Below are positions 42,677 to 52,351 of a stretch of 64,000 bases of DNA, piece by piece. Every line of letters starts with the position of its first letter. Position 1 is the first letter of the stretch. The DNA is from Candidatus Altimarinota bacterium (GTDB lineage Bacteria > Patescibacteriota > Gracilibacteria > JANQMV01): positions 1 through 64,000 of the forward strand of contig JANQMV010000053.1 of assembly GCA_028279865.1 (NCBI GenBank), given 5' to 3'. The position numbers and the translations under genes were made by a program. Below the pieces are notes generated by a model. The model searched no databases, was not told the DNA's origin, and saw nothing but the letters and a program-made list of their open reading frames with translations.

Positions 42677-43915
42677 TTACTTCAACCTGCCCCGATAGTC
42701 TTCTACAAAAATTGAAACAATTTTTGCAAGAGGAACCGCAATAATCATTCCCAAAATCCCCAAAAATTGCCAACCAATCAACATTGCAATAATAACAATA
42801 ATTGGGTTTATCCCCACACTTTTACTCATGATCAAAGGAACCAAGACATTTCCTTCAACAGTTTGAATAATTATATAAACAACAATTAAAAGCAAAAAAG
42901 TGGTCATACCTTGATTAATCGCAATTAAAGCAGCTGAAGCAAAAGTTACGATAGGACCAAGATAAGGTACAAATTCTGAAATACCGGAGATTAAAGCCAA
43001 AGTTGTTGCATATTTAATTCCCAAAACTTTAAAGGCTACAAAAGTAATAATCCCCATTGAAATACTCAAAAGTAGCTGCCCTCGAATCCAGTCTCCGATT
43101 TTTTCTTGGATTGTGTGGATTTTTTTTGATAAATATCCGCCATGTCTTGAAGGAAAAAGAGATAAAAAGAAAGTATGTAAATTCTGCTTATCAATTACAA
43201 TAAAAAAAGTAATAAACAACACCATCACCATATTGAGCAAACCTGCGGAAATCGCCATAATTGCGCCAAATGCATTGCCGGTCCAATCACCTAATTTCGC
43301 ACCGAGATTTTCTAAAGCTGTCTGTAAACTAGCAACAATTTGTTCTCTATCCACAGCAGACAAAAGGTCATTTGCCAAAGGCATCCATTTATCCGCAAAA
43401 GGTAAATTGGCATTTTCACCGTTAAACAAAGTGTTCACATAAACACCAATATTACTGGCAATTTCTTTAACCTGCTCAATGATAATCGGAACAAGAGATC
43501 CCACTAAAACAATAAGAAGTGCCAATACTAGTAAATAACAAATAATTAGTCCGATCGAGCGCGGAACTCCTTTCCTTTCAAAAAAATCAACCCCGGGATT
43601 AAAGACACTCGCCAAAAACAAAGAAACAAAGAAAATCAGGAGAATATTCTTAATTAAATACAACAAATAGACCAAAACTAAAATCCCGATAATCGCAAAA
43701 GTACTCTTAACAACACTATTCACAGAAAGATCCACGACCATACGCTCGGTTTTTTTACCTTCCATGGGAGATTTTGCCTCAATTTCACTGAGTTCATTTT
43801 CCTCTTCTTTAATGCGTTTTTTTAAGCTATTAACCTTGTTTTGAAAAACTTTAAAAGTTTTTGAAACTCCATCAATTAAATTTGTCGATTTTTTAATAAT
43901 TTTTTTAAACTGCAT
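42677..43915 (-). CDS. AI-2E family transporter (PerM-like)
   Basis: The 412-residue membrane protein has a charged N-terminal helix (about 1-65). About seven or eight transmembrane segments follow, with the family signature blocks FLASVFNPGVDFFERKGVPR and VPYLGPIVTF near the C-terminal half. The EGNVLVPLIMSKSVGINPI block is also typical. Members export autoinducer-2 or act as Na+/H+ antiporters; the substrate here is open. It reads in the same direction as purU. The N-terminal helix is longer than in most relatives and may be a coiled coil. Confidence 0.9.
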   Translation of the reverse strand: MQFKKIIKKSTNLIDGVSKTFKVFQNKVNSLKKRIKEEENELSEIEAKSPMEGKKTERMVVDLSVNSVVKSTFAIIGILVLVYLLYLIKNILLIFFVSLFLASVFNPGVDFFERKGVPRSIGLIICYLLVLALLIVLVGSLVPIIIEQVKEIASNIGVYVNTLFNGENANLPFADKWMPLANDLLSAVDREQIVASLQTALENLGAKLGDWTGNAFGAIMAISAGLLNMVMVLFITFFIVIDKQNLHTFFLSLFPSRHGGYLSKKIHTIQEKIGDWIRGQLLLSISMGIITFVAFKVLGIKYATTLALISGISEFVPYLGPIVTFASAALIAINQGMTTFLLLIVVYIIIQTVEGNVLVPLIMSKSVGINPIIVIIAMLIGWQFLGILGMIIAVPLAKIVSIFVEDYRGRLK

Positions 43916-43961
43916 CTTAAAACTTAATTTAAAAAATAGATTGTTTTGAATTTTGAAAAAT

Positions 43962-44324
43962 CTAGATGGTTACCAGAGAAACAACGGTAGTCACAATAAT
44001 CCAAGCAAGACCGGTGATAACAAGTCCGATAATGGCATTTTTAATAGTTTCCTTACCCGCTTCCTTATCCTCTGAAATTCCGCTAAAGACATACTTAAAC
44101 CCTCCAATCATAATAAAAATCACCGCAATTGTCCCTGCCAAGGCAACTATCGCTTCAATCAGATAAGAAATATAATGAGGAATACAGGAAAAAGATATTT
44201 CTCCCGTTTGGAAATCACATCCCTTTTCTTTCAAGGTATTTCCAGACGGAATAAGAGTAAAATCGGCAAAAAGCTGAGGAACGTATAAAAAGTAAAAAAA
44301 CAGTAGAGATATTATTTTTTTCAT
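43962..44324 (-). CDS. T4SS pilin-like small membrane protein (TrbC/VirB2-like)
   Basis: The 120-residue protein has a signal peptide (MKKIISLLFFYFLYVPQLFA). A short Cys-containing outer segment follows, then two hydrophobic helices (AIVALAGTIAVIFIMIGGFK and AIIGLVITGLAWIIVTTVVS). This is the layout of the type IV secretion pilin-like family that is common in CPR genomes. The two Cys residues (about 36 and 47) could form a disulfide. No other secretion gene is nearby. The AI-2E-type transporter gene starts 46 bp downstream. Confidence 0.8.
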   Translation of the reverse strand: MKKIISLLFFYFLYVPQLFADFTLIPSGNTLKEKGCDFQTGEISFSCIPHYISYLIEAIVALAGTIAVIFIMIGGFKYVFSGISEDKEAGKETIKNAIIGLVITGLAWIIVTTVVSLVTI

Positions 44325-44471
44325 ATTTGTATTTTTTTTTAACTACGCTGATTTTAAATTAATATAAGAATAATATCAAATTTTTTCCTTTTTTCAGTCA
44401 TTCTAGCTTGACCAAAATCCGTCATTTTATGTTATCCTTCTTCAAGCGTAAATTTTTAACAAAAAAGTATT

Positions 44472-45455
44472 TTGAATTTTAAGTGGAAAAAGCAAAAGAA
44501 ACCCTATATTTGTCTTGCTCCTATGGCTGGATATAGTGACAGTGCCTTTCGTCAAATTATCAAAGAAATTGCGCCGGAAACAATCACGTTTTCAGAAATG
44601 GTTAGCAGCGACGGTCTGCGCTATAATTCAAAGACAAATAAAAATTTAATGCAGTACAAAGAGATCGAAAGACCTTTTATTGTACAACTTTTTGGTAAAG
44701 TTCCCGAGCATTTTTCAATTGCAGCCAAAATTGTCGAAGAAATGGGAGCAGACGGAATAGATATAAATATGGGATGCCCTGCGCATAAAGTTATTAAGTC
44801 AAATCACGGAGCGGCTTTAATCAAGAATCCTCTTCTCGCCCAAGAAATCACTCAGGCAACCTCAGAAGCCACCAAACTTCCGGTTTCTGTCAAGACTAGG
44901 CTAGGCTGGGAGAATGAGGGGACTTTGGTTGATTTTTGTAAAGGTATTGAAAAAGCAGGTGCTAAAGCTATGACTATTCATGGCAGAACTTACAAACAAG
45001 CGTTTACAGGTAGTGCCAATTGGGAGCCAATTTATCAATTAAAAAAAGAGCTTCAAATTCCAGTCATCGGTAACGGGGATATTGGTTCGATAGAAAATGC
45101 GGAAGAAAAACTAAAAAACTTGGATGGTCTTATGGTCGGAAGGGCAACTTTTGGTAATCCGTGGGTTATAAGAGAATTAACAGAATATTTCTATCATGAT
45201 CAAGCTCCTGAAAAAAGAGCTAAAATTCAGTCCAAAGAATTTACAAGCTACTGGATCAAATATCATAAACCGACCATTCTCAAACATTGTGAGTCTGCTG
45301 TTGAAATGAAAGGCGAAAGGATTGCGATGAATGAAATGCGTAAACATCTGGCAATGTATGTAAAAGGCTTGCCCAATGCAAGTGAATTACGTAAAAAGCT
45401 TGTCTTGGTAAACAGTTTGAAAGAAGTAAAAACAATTTTTCAAAAAATCATCTAA
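44472..45455 (+). CDS. dusB: tRNA-dihydrouridine synthase
   Basis: The 327-residue protein has the Dus TIM-barrel motifs: APMAGYSDSAFR at the N-terminus, then IDINMGCPAHKVIKSNHGAA with the catalytic Cys. SVKTRLGW, TIHGRTYKQ and IPVIGNGDI for FMN binding follow, with LDGLMVGRATFGNPW near the C-terminal part. It reduces uridine to dihydrouridine in tRNA D-loops with FMN and NADPH. The exact subfamily (DusB-like) is not certain. The start is probably TTG at 44472 (MNFKWKKQKK); no ATG fits before the first conserved motif. Confidence 0.92.
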   Translation: MNFKWKKQKKPYICLAPMAGYSDSAFRQIIKEIAPETITFSEMVSSDGLRYNSKTNKNLMQYKEIERPFIVQLFGKVPEHFSIAAKIVEEMGADGIDINMGCPAHKVIKSNHGAALIKNPLLAQEITQATSEATKLPVSVKTRLGWENEGTLVDFCKGIEKAGAKAMTIHGRTYKQAFTGSANWEPIYQLKKELQIPVIGNGDIGSIENAEEKLKNLDGLMVGRATFGNPWVIRELTEYFYHDQAPEKRAKIQSKEFTSYWIKYHKPTILKHCESAVEMKGERIAMNEMRKHLAMYVKGLPNASELRKKLVLVNSLKEVKTIFQKII

Positions 45456-45524
45456 TTTTTTAGCTTAATTATAAAAAAACTTGAAAATTAGCTATTGCTT
45501 TTTTTTCAATTTTGAAGTAGAATT

Positions 45525-45735
45525 TCTGCACGGTTAGAGACAAATTCTGAAGAACTTTTATTCTAGAGAAAGGGAATCTTGGCTGAAAATTCCTTTATAA
45601 AAAATTTTAGAATACCACTCTGATTTTTACTTACAAATATCTTAAAGTTGCTCCCGCCATACGGGAGAACTTGGGTGGAACCTCTCCCGCTTACGGGAGA
45701 CCCAAGCATGCTTATAAGCATGTTTTTTTTGTGTC
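45525..45735 (+). promoter_or_regulatory. T-box riboswitch (threonine) of thrS
   Basis: The conserved T-box core GGGTGGAACC is at 45673-45682. The stem-I region upstream contains AATACCACTC (45611-45620), which places ACC, a Thr codon, in the specifier position (45614-45616). Antiterminator: CGGGAGA (45662-45668) can pair with TCTCCCG (45683-45689) around the T-box. The competing hairpin is CTCCCG-CTTA-CGGGAG (45684-45699). A perfect CATGCTTA/TAAGCATG hairpin with eight Ts (45707-45730) is the terminator. Uncharged tRNA-Thr would favour read-through into thrS. Confidence 0.88.
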
Positions 45736-45767
45736 TATTAATTTAACATCTAAAATCTAAATTAGTT

Positions 45768-47501
45768 ATGTCAGAACAAAACAAAAATCTCGAAACAATA
45801 CGCCATTCGGCTTCTCATTTACTTGCAGCGGCTGTTGTCGAGATGTTTCCGGAAGCAAAGCTCGGTATCGGTCCTGCCATTGAAAATGGTTTTTACTATG
45901 ATTTTGAATTACCAAGGACTTTAATTCCCGAAGATTTACCACTTTTGGAAAAAAAGATGAAGCACCTAGCAAAACAAAATTTAAAATTTGAATTTTTTGA
46001 AAAGCCCATAGAAGACGCAATTGCCTTTCTCAAAGAGATTAAACAAGATTATAAAATTGAGCTTGTGCAGGAGCTTCAAAAAGAAGGAGAAACAACTGTG
46101 GGATTTTACAAAAATGGAAATTTCGTAGATTTATGTAAAGGACCTCACGTTGAATCAACACTGAAAACAGGTGTTTTCAAACTAACTTCAATCGCAGGTG
46201 CTTACTGGAAAGGAGACGAAAAAAATCCGATGTTACAAAGAATTTATGGTATTGCGTTTGCAAACAAAGGAGACCTGGATAAGCATCTAAAATTTTTAAA
46301 AGAAGCCAAAAAACGCGACCATCGTAAAATAGGTAAAGACTTGGACTTGTTTTCTTTTCAGGAAGAAGGCCCCGGCTTTCCTTTTTGGCATCCAAAAGGA
46401 ACCATTATCTTTGACGAACTGGTAAATTATTGGAAAGAAAAACACAAAGAAGCAGGTTATGAACAAATCAGAACTCCAATCATTTTAAATGAAAAACTGT
46501 GGCATCAATCCGGTCATTGGCAGAATTACCAGGAAAATATGTATTTCACCAAAATTGATGATCGGGATTTTGCTGTAAAACCGATGAATTGTCCGGGAGG
46601 GATTTTAATCTACAAGGCTGGCGCTTATTCTTACCGGGATCTACCCTTGCGTATGGGAGAACTCGGACTTGTACACAGGCACGAACTTAGCGGAGCTTTG
46701 CATGGACTTTTTCGCGTAAGAAGCTTCACTCAGGATGATGCCCATATCTACTGTACTCCCGCTCAGGTTGAGAATGAAATCAAAGCTGTTATTGAGCTGG
46801 CTCAAGACTTTTATAGTTCATTTGGCTTTGAATTTAGGGTTGAGCTTTCGACTCGTCCGGAAAAATCCATTGGTTCGGACGAAATCTGGGAACTTGCTGA
46901 AAAAACATTGGAAAGTGTAATTCAAAAATCAGGTATAAAATTTGATATAAATCCCGGGGACGGAGCTTTTTATGGACCAAAGTTAGATTTTCATCTAAAA
47001 GACACTATCGGTAGAAGCTGGCAGTGCGGAACAGTGCAGCTTGATTTCTCTATGCCGGAAAGATTTGAACTGGAATATAATGAAAAGGATGGAAAAAAAC
47101 ATCGACCGGTAATGCTGCATCGTGTGATTTTTGGTTCTTTAGAAAGGTTTATTGGAATTTTACTTGAACACTTTGCAGGAGTTCTACCTGTCTGGCTCTC
47201 TCCTGTTCAAGCAAGAGTCATTCCTGTAGCTGAAACTCACCAAAAATATGCAAACAAAGTTTTAGAAACGCTGCAAAAAGCAGGAATCCGAGCCGACTTC
47301 GTGGAAGCTACAGAATCCTTAGGCAAAAGAATTCGCTCTGCAGAAATGCAAAAAATTCCTTACATGCTTGTGATCGGAGATAAAGAAGTAGAATCAAAAG
47401 GTGTAACTGTGCGCGACTACAAGACCAAAAAGCAAGAAGCAATCGAAACAAAAATGTTTGTCAAAAAAGTTCAGCAAGAAATTAAAGAAAGAAGTTTGTA
47501 A
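45768..47501 (+). CDS. thrS: Threonyl-tRNA synthetase (no TGS domain)
   Basis: The 577-residue enzyme begins directly at the editing domain (ETIRHSASHLLAAAVVEMFP), whose His pair and later Cys hydrolyse Ser-tRNA. The N-terminal TGS domain of about 60 residues, usual in bacteria, is missing. The catalytic core carries motif 2 (FRVRSFTQDDAHIYC), the NCPGGILIYK block and motif 3 (LHRVIFGSLERFIGILLEHF). The anticodon-binding domain ends with GDKEVESKGVTVRDY. It charges tRNA-Thr. A T-box leader controls it and a terminator follows. The ATG at 45768 has no Shine-Dalgarno, and I see no upstream TGS coding frame. Confidence 0.97.
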   Translation: MSEQNKNLETIRHSASHLLAAAVVEMFPEAKLGIGPAIENGFYYDFELPRTLIPEDLPLLEKKMKHLAKQNLKFEFFEKPIEDAIAFLKEIKQDYKIELVQELQKEGETTVGFYKNGNFVDLCKGPHVESTLKTGVFKLTSIAGAYWKGDEKNPMLQRIYGIAFANKGDLDKHLKFLKEAKKRDHRKIGKDLDLFSFQEEGPGFPFWHPKGTIIFDELVNYWKEKHKEAGYEQIRTPIILNEKLWHQSGHWQNYQENMYFTKIDDRDFAVKPMNCPGGILIYKAGAYSYRDLPLRMGELGLVHRHELSGALHGLFRVRSFTQDDAHIYCTPAQVENEIKAVIELAQDFYSSFGFEFRVELSTRPEKSIGSDEIWELAEKTLESVIQKSGIKFDINPGDGAFYGPKLDFHLKDTIGRSWQCGTVQLDFSMPERFELEYNEKDGKKHRPVMLHRVIFGSLERFIGILLEHFAGVLPVWLSPVQARVIPVAETHQKYANKVLETLQKAGIRADFVEATESLGKRIRSAEMQKIPYMLVIGDKEVESKGVTVRDYKTKKQEAIETKMFVKKVQQEIKERSL

Positions 47502-47537
47502 GTTAGTTTATGGTAGTTAGTGAGTAGTTTGTAGTTG

Positions 47538-47566
47538 TGTGGGCACTCCTTGTGGGTGCTCTTTTT
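47538..47566 (+). terminator. Intrinsic terminator after thrS
   Basis: GGGCACTC pairs with GGGTGCTC through six Watson-Crick and two G-U pairs and is followed by a T run. Confidence 0.7.
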
Positions 47567-47728
47567 ATATATTAAAAAAATTAAACTAACTAACTCTTAC
47601 TTGGCGGGGGTCAGATGTTTTGGAAAATTCGGGGAAAAGATGTTTTCTAGTCTAGAAAAATAGTGTAAAATTTTGCTTGCATTCTAAAAAAGATTCATTT
47701 AAAATCCCTTTGCTCTTTTGAGAAATAA

Positions 47729-47804
47729 GCGGGTATAGCTCAGTTGGCTAGAGCCCCGGCCTTCCAAGCCGGTTGCACGAGTTCGAGTCTCGTTACCCGC
47801 TCCA
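47729..47804 (+). tRNA. tRNA-Gly (anticodon UCC)
   Basis: 76 nt with a full cloverleaf: acceptor GCGGGTA/TACCCGC, D-arm, anticodon stem CCGGC/GCCGG around loop CTTCCAA (anticodon TCC, reads GGA/GGG), T-arm with GTTCGAGTC, discriminator T and encoded CCA. This is a normal Gly tRNA, not the UCA-anticodon tRNA needed to read TGA, which must lie elsewhere in the genome. Confidence 0.96.
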
Positions 47805-47870
47805 ATTGTTAAAAAGAGGGAGTGATACAAGCGAAAAGGTACGAATTTTATTGCTTAAATTCACCCATTT

Positions 47871-48428
47871 ATGGCGTTAGATCTGACATGGGATTTGTTT
47901 GTTGTAGTGTTCTTTCTCGTGATAATAGCGTATAGCTTTATTATCGGAAAAAACCAAACAATGAAAGTGATTATATCTACGTATGTGGCTATATTAGCTT
48001 CAGACGGGGTGGGCAGTATTATTGAGAAGTATCTGGTTGGCTCCAATCCTCTTATACAAATATTTACGGTTGATAATTTGACATCAGCCTTGATCATTCT
48101 AAAAATCGCAATTTTCGTTTTCACAATTGTCTTGCTGGCAACAAGAGGAGGTTTTGACATCAACTTGGATGAAGAGAAATCAACCTTTTTATATTTGGCT
48201 ATGACATCTATGTATGGAATTTTAAGTGCAGGACTAATCGTAAGTACTATCCTTATTTACACTTCCGGAGTCTCCATGATAGAGGGAACCGTCGATCTGA
48301 CGAATACGATTATTTATCCTGTTTACCAAAGTTCATTCCTCGTAAAGCAAATGATAAACCACTCTCATACTTGGTTTTCTCTTCCTGCAATTGCATTAAT
48401 TTTTTCCAGTTTTACGAGCAAAGCATAA
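47871..48428 (+). CDS. Multi-pass membrane protein of unknown function (185 aa)
   Basis: Four hydrophobic segments are visible: residues 7-24, 32-47, 72-90 and 104-126, with a weaker one near the C-terminus. The spacing is a little like CvpA-type colicin V production proteins, but no diagnostic motif is seen. It lies between tRNA-Gly and tRNA-Lys, 66 bp after the first and 6 bp before the second, so the three may share a transcript. Start ATG at the end of TTCACCCATTTATGG, without a Shine-Dalgarno. The stop is TAA. Confidence 0.8.
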   Translation: MALDLTWDLFVVVFFLVIIAYSFIIGKNQTMKVIISTYVAILASDGVGSIIEKYLVGSNPLIQIFTVDNLTSALIILKIAIFVFTIVLLATRGGFDINLDEEKSTFLYLAMTSMYGILSAGLIVSTILIYTSGVSMIEGTVDLTNTIIYPVYQSSFLVKQMINHSHTWFSLPAIALIFSSFTSKA

Positions 48429-48434
48429 AAAAAC

Positions 48435-48509
48435 GGGTGAGTAGCTCAGTGGTAGAGCAGTAGCCTTTTAAGCTATTGGCCGTGGGTTCGACCCCCACCT
48501 CACCCACCA
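48435..48509 (+). tRNA. tRNA-Lys (anticodon UUU)
   Basis: 75 nt: acceptor GGGTGAG/CTCACCC, anticodon stem GTAGC/GCTAT around loop CTTTTAA (anticodon TTT), T-arm with GGTTCGACC, discriminator A and encoded CCA. Confidence 0.96.
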
Positions 48510-48766
48510 GTTAAATATGTTTGTAAGCTTCCTTTAGATTCCGGAGAAAAAAGCTTATCTCAAAGATTTTTTTCCTTTTTCTTTAACAAAAAGAGGCTTT
48601 TTTCTGTTATATTTTTTTTACTGAAATTAATAATAGCAATTGTATAAAGTCGCTTTTATATAATTAAGCATATTTAAGCAGAAGAAAATCCCTTTAAGTT
48701 ATTTTTTCAAAATTTTCTTTTAATTTTTTTTTAAGCTTCTCTAAAGGATTTTCTCTTGTTTTTTAC

Positions 48767-48795
48767 TTGATTTTCTTTCTAAGAAAGTTTATAAT
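48767..48795 (+). promoter_or_regulatory. Promoter of the 501-aa gene, near-leaderless
   Basis: -35 TTGATT (48767-48772), 17-bp spacer containing the palindrome CTTTCTAAGAAAG, -10 TATAAT (48790-48795). The ATG at 48806 lies only 10 bp after the -10, so the mRNA leader would be about 4 nt or absent. Confidence 0.75.
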
Positions 48796-48805
48796 ACCAA
48801 GAGAT

Positions 48806-50311
48806 ATGGAAAAAATAAATAAACAAAATCAAACTTTGAAAAAGAGAATCAAGAATATTTCATTGGCATTGCTGCTCTGATTGAGCCTTGTCTTTAACTG
48901 AACCATAAAGGCAACAGACACAGCACCGAAAACGATTAATTATCAAGGTCGTTTACTTGATAATGCCAGACAACCAATTCAATCAGCTCAAATGATTCGT
49001 TTTTCAATCTGGAATAATGAAGATTTTTTAGCAAATGATTTAACCTGAAGCGGAGCGATCAACACAAGTGCAACCAATTATGTCGGCTGGCAGGAAGAAC
49101 AATCTTTTACACCCGATAGTTTCGGTATTTTCAGTGTACGTATTGGAAAAAATAATCCCCTTCCGGACATCAATTATAATCTGCATAAATTCTTACAAGT
49201 TGAAATTAAGCCGATTAGTGCTCCGGATACTGCGTATGAAATTTTAGATCCCACGTGAGATTTAAGTGATTCAACAGATCGTAAGACAATCAATAGTGCT
49301 TTTTATGCTCTCAATGCAGATAAAATTGATGGTGCGGATGTTGGTACAAATCCTTGAGATTTAGTGCAACTGGGCTCAAATAGGCAGTGGTGAATAAATT
49401 TTATACCATGAGGCACAAACGAAGATAAATTTATTTTAGACAATGATGATTCTGCAAGTGGTGCTGTAATCTTACAGTTTGGAAAAATAATGAATCAAAC
49501 TTTAAAATTTGATAACCTGAACAATCGGTTTGATTTCAATACAGACCTTTTAGTTCAAGGAATGCTGGATTTATCCGGAAATAAATTGAGTTTGAATTCT
49601 CCGGCAACCAGTGATCTTGATGTTTTTATCGTTGCGAATCAAAACACAGGATCGGGAGGAGTGATAAAGTACAACGCAACAACACAAAATTGGGAACTGA
49701 GTAGCACAGGTTCATCTTTTTCGGAAATTGCAACGGTTTGATCTTCTCAAGAGTTTGAAAATAAAATAATTGATGCAAACAAAAATCAAATCCTGAATCT
49801 GCCATGAGCTTCTTCCACATCACAAACAATACAGCTTGTACCCGAATACCCCGGAGCAACTCTTTTTGGTGACGGAACAAATAACAGCGGGACGATGTTT
49901 GCAGATTATGAAGATAATGGTTGAAGTAACAAGCATAATTACTATGCTTGGACAACTCGAAAAAGTATTTTACAGGATTATGATTTGACGATTCGCTTAC
50001 AGCTTCCGGAGACATTTTCCGGTTTTGAAGCAAGTCCAATTTCATTCAATTATAAAACACAAAGTTCAGACATTTTAAATAACAAGGTTGATCTGAGCAT
50101 TGAGAATTGATCAGGCTCAAGCATTGCCTTAATAGGTAATAGCAACTTAGTGAGCTCCACAGACAATACATGGTCTACTGCAAACATTAATTTTGTTTGA
50201 GCGCCTGTTTTTAGTGCCGGAGAATGGCTGACAATTCGTATTAAGCTTTCTACTACAAATCTTGGTAGTGCTTATGCCGGTGAATTATTACTCAAATACC
50301 AAGGTTTCTAA
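48806..50311 (+). CDS. Surface-fibre-like secreted protein with 12 TGA-Gly codons (501 aa)
   Basis: The frame is open across 12 in-frame TGA codons read as Gly. A signal peptide (IKNISLALLLGLSLVFNG) is followed by a TINYQGRLLD-type domain, frequent in CPR exported proteins. Next comes a module shared with the next four large genes (FILDNDDS, ILQFGK, LKFDN). The C-terminal beta domain (GATLFGDGTNNSGTMFADY to SAYAGELLLKYQGF) is homologous to that of the 555-aa neighbour and looks like a fibre head. No anchor is visible. A near-leaderless promoter precedes it. Adhesion is inferred. Confidence 0.88.
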
Positions 50312-50584
50312 ATTTAGATTCTGATTGTTCGCTATTAACAATAATAGTTAACAACTAGCAACTAAAAGCTGGAAATAAAATATTTTTTAATTTCATTTAT
50401 ATGTAAACAACATCACAGACTACTCGTCTCTAAGGCATTTATAAAATCAGCTTGTAGAGGCCTAATAAACTGATTTTAAATATGTAGTCTCAAACGTTTC
50501 AACTGTAATTTCAATAGATTAGTACAGCTGAAGAAATAGAATCTATTTAGTAACTTATTTATACTTTTATTAATTTAAAAAGCT
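50312..50584 (+). other. Leader region of the 555-aa gene
   Basis: No gene is seen in these 273 bp. It holds a hairpin TAAAATCAG/CTGATTTTA (50442-50478, 19-nt loop), about 106 nt before the ATG. I find no confident promoter. Confidence 0.4.
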
Positions 50585-52252
50585 ATGCAAACCAAAACAA
50601 AAAAATGGTTATCAGGGCTAAGTGCTATGGCGGTTGTTGCGACACTGTTTGGTACTGGAGCTCCACAAGCTGATGCTCGCATGGTTTTTAGTACAGAAGA
50701 AGGCTCTACAAACGCCGATAGCTATACTATCGACTATGATGATTCTGCTGGAACCGGAGAAGTTATTCTAAGATTTGGTACAACTGCTGACAAAACAATT
50801 TCTTATGATAATGCTACCGGTAACTTCAAAATCAATGACGACATTAGTTTCGAAGAGAATGAAGCTCTAAATTTCGTTCTCGAAAACAGCAACGGATCTG
50901 TTGCAACTTGTAACTCCGCTCGTTATGGGCGTCTTTACTACGATATTAGTGATGACGGTACTTATGTTTGTACATCAACAGGATGGGTGGACTTAAGTAA
51001 AATGGACGGTCTGACTGCAAGTGACTTCTTGACAAGTGAAGGTGACACGACTTATTCGGGAACCGGAACTCTTACTTTTGACCCGGGAACAACCGTTGAT
51101 GTCAATGGAACATTTGACGCTGACAATGCAACTGTAAATATGAACGGAATTAACAACGATACTTTTACTATCGATGAAGATGGTAGTGGAGGAGATGTTG
51201 TTTTACAATTTGGTACAACAATCGGTGCTGCTATTACATGGGATGATTCTGCAAGTCGTTTTGACTTCGGGAATGACGTCTATGTAAACGGTGATTTGGA
51301 AATTACCGGCACATTCACGGGAGATTTGGCTAACAATACGGTTGAAACAGCTGATCTCCAAGATTATTCTGTAACCAACGTAAAAATTGCTACAGGAGCA
51401 ATCACCACAGATAAAATCGCTACAAATGCAATAACAGCAAATGAAATTGATGCAAATGCAGTTGGTTCATCCGAAATTGCGGACAATGCTGTAGGTGCTT
51501 CTGAGTTAGCTGATAATGCTGTTGATACAAATGCGATTCAAGATCAATCGGTTACATCTGCTAAAATTGCTGATGGTGCAATCAATTCCAATCATATTGG
51601 AACCGGTGCAATCACTGTAAACAACTTGGCTGATTACTCTATTGATGGTACAAAAATCGCTACAGGAGCAATCACTACTACACATATTCAAGATGGAACT
51701 ATTACAGGTGATGATATTGCTAACAATACAATCACTTACGACAAACTTGGAACACGTAACAAATCAACACTTATTTCTCCTGAGTATCCAAACTTTACTC
51801 TTTACGGAGATTCAACAAACAATTTAGGAACTCTTGATGCGGATCGCGATGTTGCAAATAATAAAAACTACTATTCTTGGACTTCAAGAAAAACTGTTTT
51901 GAACGACTATGACATCATGGTTCAATTCCAAATTCCTGAAGATTTTGACAGCTGGCAAGCAAATGCAATTGAAGTAAGCTATAGAACAGAAGAAGCAGGT
52001 ACTGCTGATAATAATGTTCAGGTCTACGTTTTAGATACAAGCGGGGCTTCTGCATATACAGGAGGAGCTCTTGCTAGTTCTACATGGGCTTCAACTGCGC
52101 TAACTTCTGCAAATATTGCAGGAACTTATACTGCGGGTGAGTATATGACCCTAGGCATCAAACTATCTTCCAGAAGAGATGGTGGCGCTAATGGTGGTAA
52201 TCCTCGCTCGGCTTACGCTGGTGAAATACAATTTAATTATGTAGGACAATAG
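50585..52252 (+). CDS. Surface-fibre protein with repeated stalk (555 aa), TGA-free
   Basis: A signal peptide (WLSGLSAMAVVATLFGTGAPQADA) leads into the shared module, present twice (VILRFGT near residue 60, VVLQFGT near residue 207). The middle (about 245-380) is a short-period stalk of ADNAVGASEL, TGAITTDKIA and QDQSVTSAKIADG units like those in trimeric phage or adhesin fibres. The C-terminal head (FTLYGDSTNNLGTL to SAYAGEIQFNYVGQ) matches the 501-aa paralogue. Despite many Gly residues it uses no TGA, unlike its four large paralogues. It could be the major, highly expressed member of the set; that is inference. Confidence 0.9.
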   Translation: MQTKTKKWLSGLSAMAVVATLFGTGAPQADARMVFSTEEGSTNADSYTIDYDDSAGTGEVILRFGTTADKTISYDNATGNFKINDDISFEENEALNFVLENSNGSVATCNSARYGRLYYDISDDGTYVCTSTGWVDLSKMDGLTASDFLTSEGDTTYSGTGTLTFDPGTTVDVNGTFDADNATVNMNGINNDTFTIDEDGSGGDVVLQFGTTIGAAITWDDSASRFDFGNDVYVNGDLEITGTFTGDLANNTVETADLQDYSVTNVKIATGAITTDKIATNAITANEIDANAVGSSEIADNAVGASELADNAVDTNAIQDQSVTSAKIADGAINSNHIGTGAITVNNLADYSIDGTKIATGAITTTHIQDGTITGDDIANNTITYDKLGTRNKSTLISPEYPNFTLYGDSTNNLGTLDADRDVANNKNYYSWTSRKTVLNDYDIMVQFQIPEDFDSWQANAIEVSYRTEEAGTADNNVQVYVLDTSGASAYTGGALASSTWASTALTSANIAGTYTAGEYMTLGIKLSSRRDGGANGGNPRSAYAGEIQFNYVGQ

Positions 52253-52351
52253 TTTTTACATCGGTCTCGTCATCTTTATTTTGGCGGGACTAAATGTGAA
52301 AGTTAGGATAAATATAATTTTAACTAAAAGTAAATTTATTCTTTAGAGCCA

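Noticed and set aside
47729-47804. The suppressor tRNA-Gly(UCA) that would read TGA
   Set aside because: The anticodon is UCC, a standard glycine tRNA. No UCA tRNA is visible in this window.
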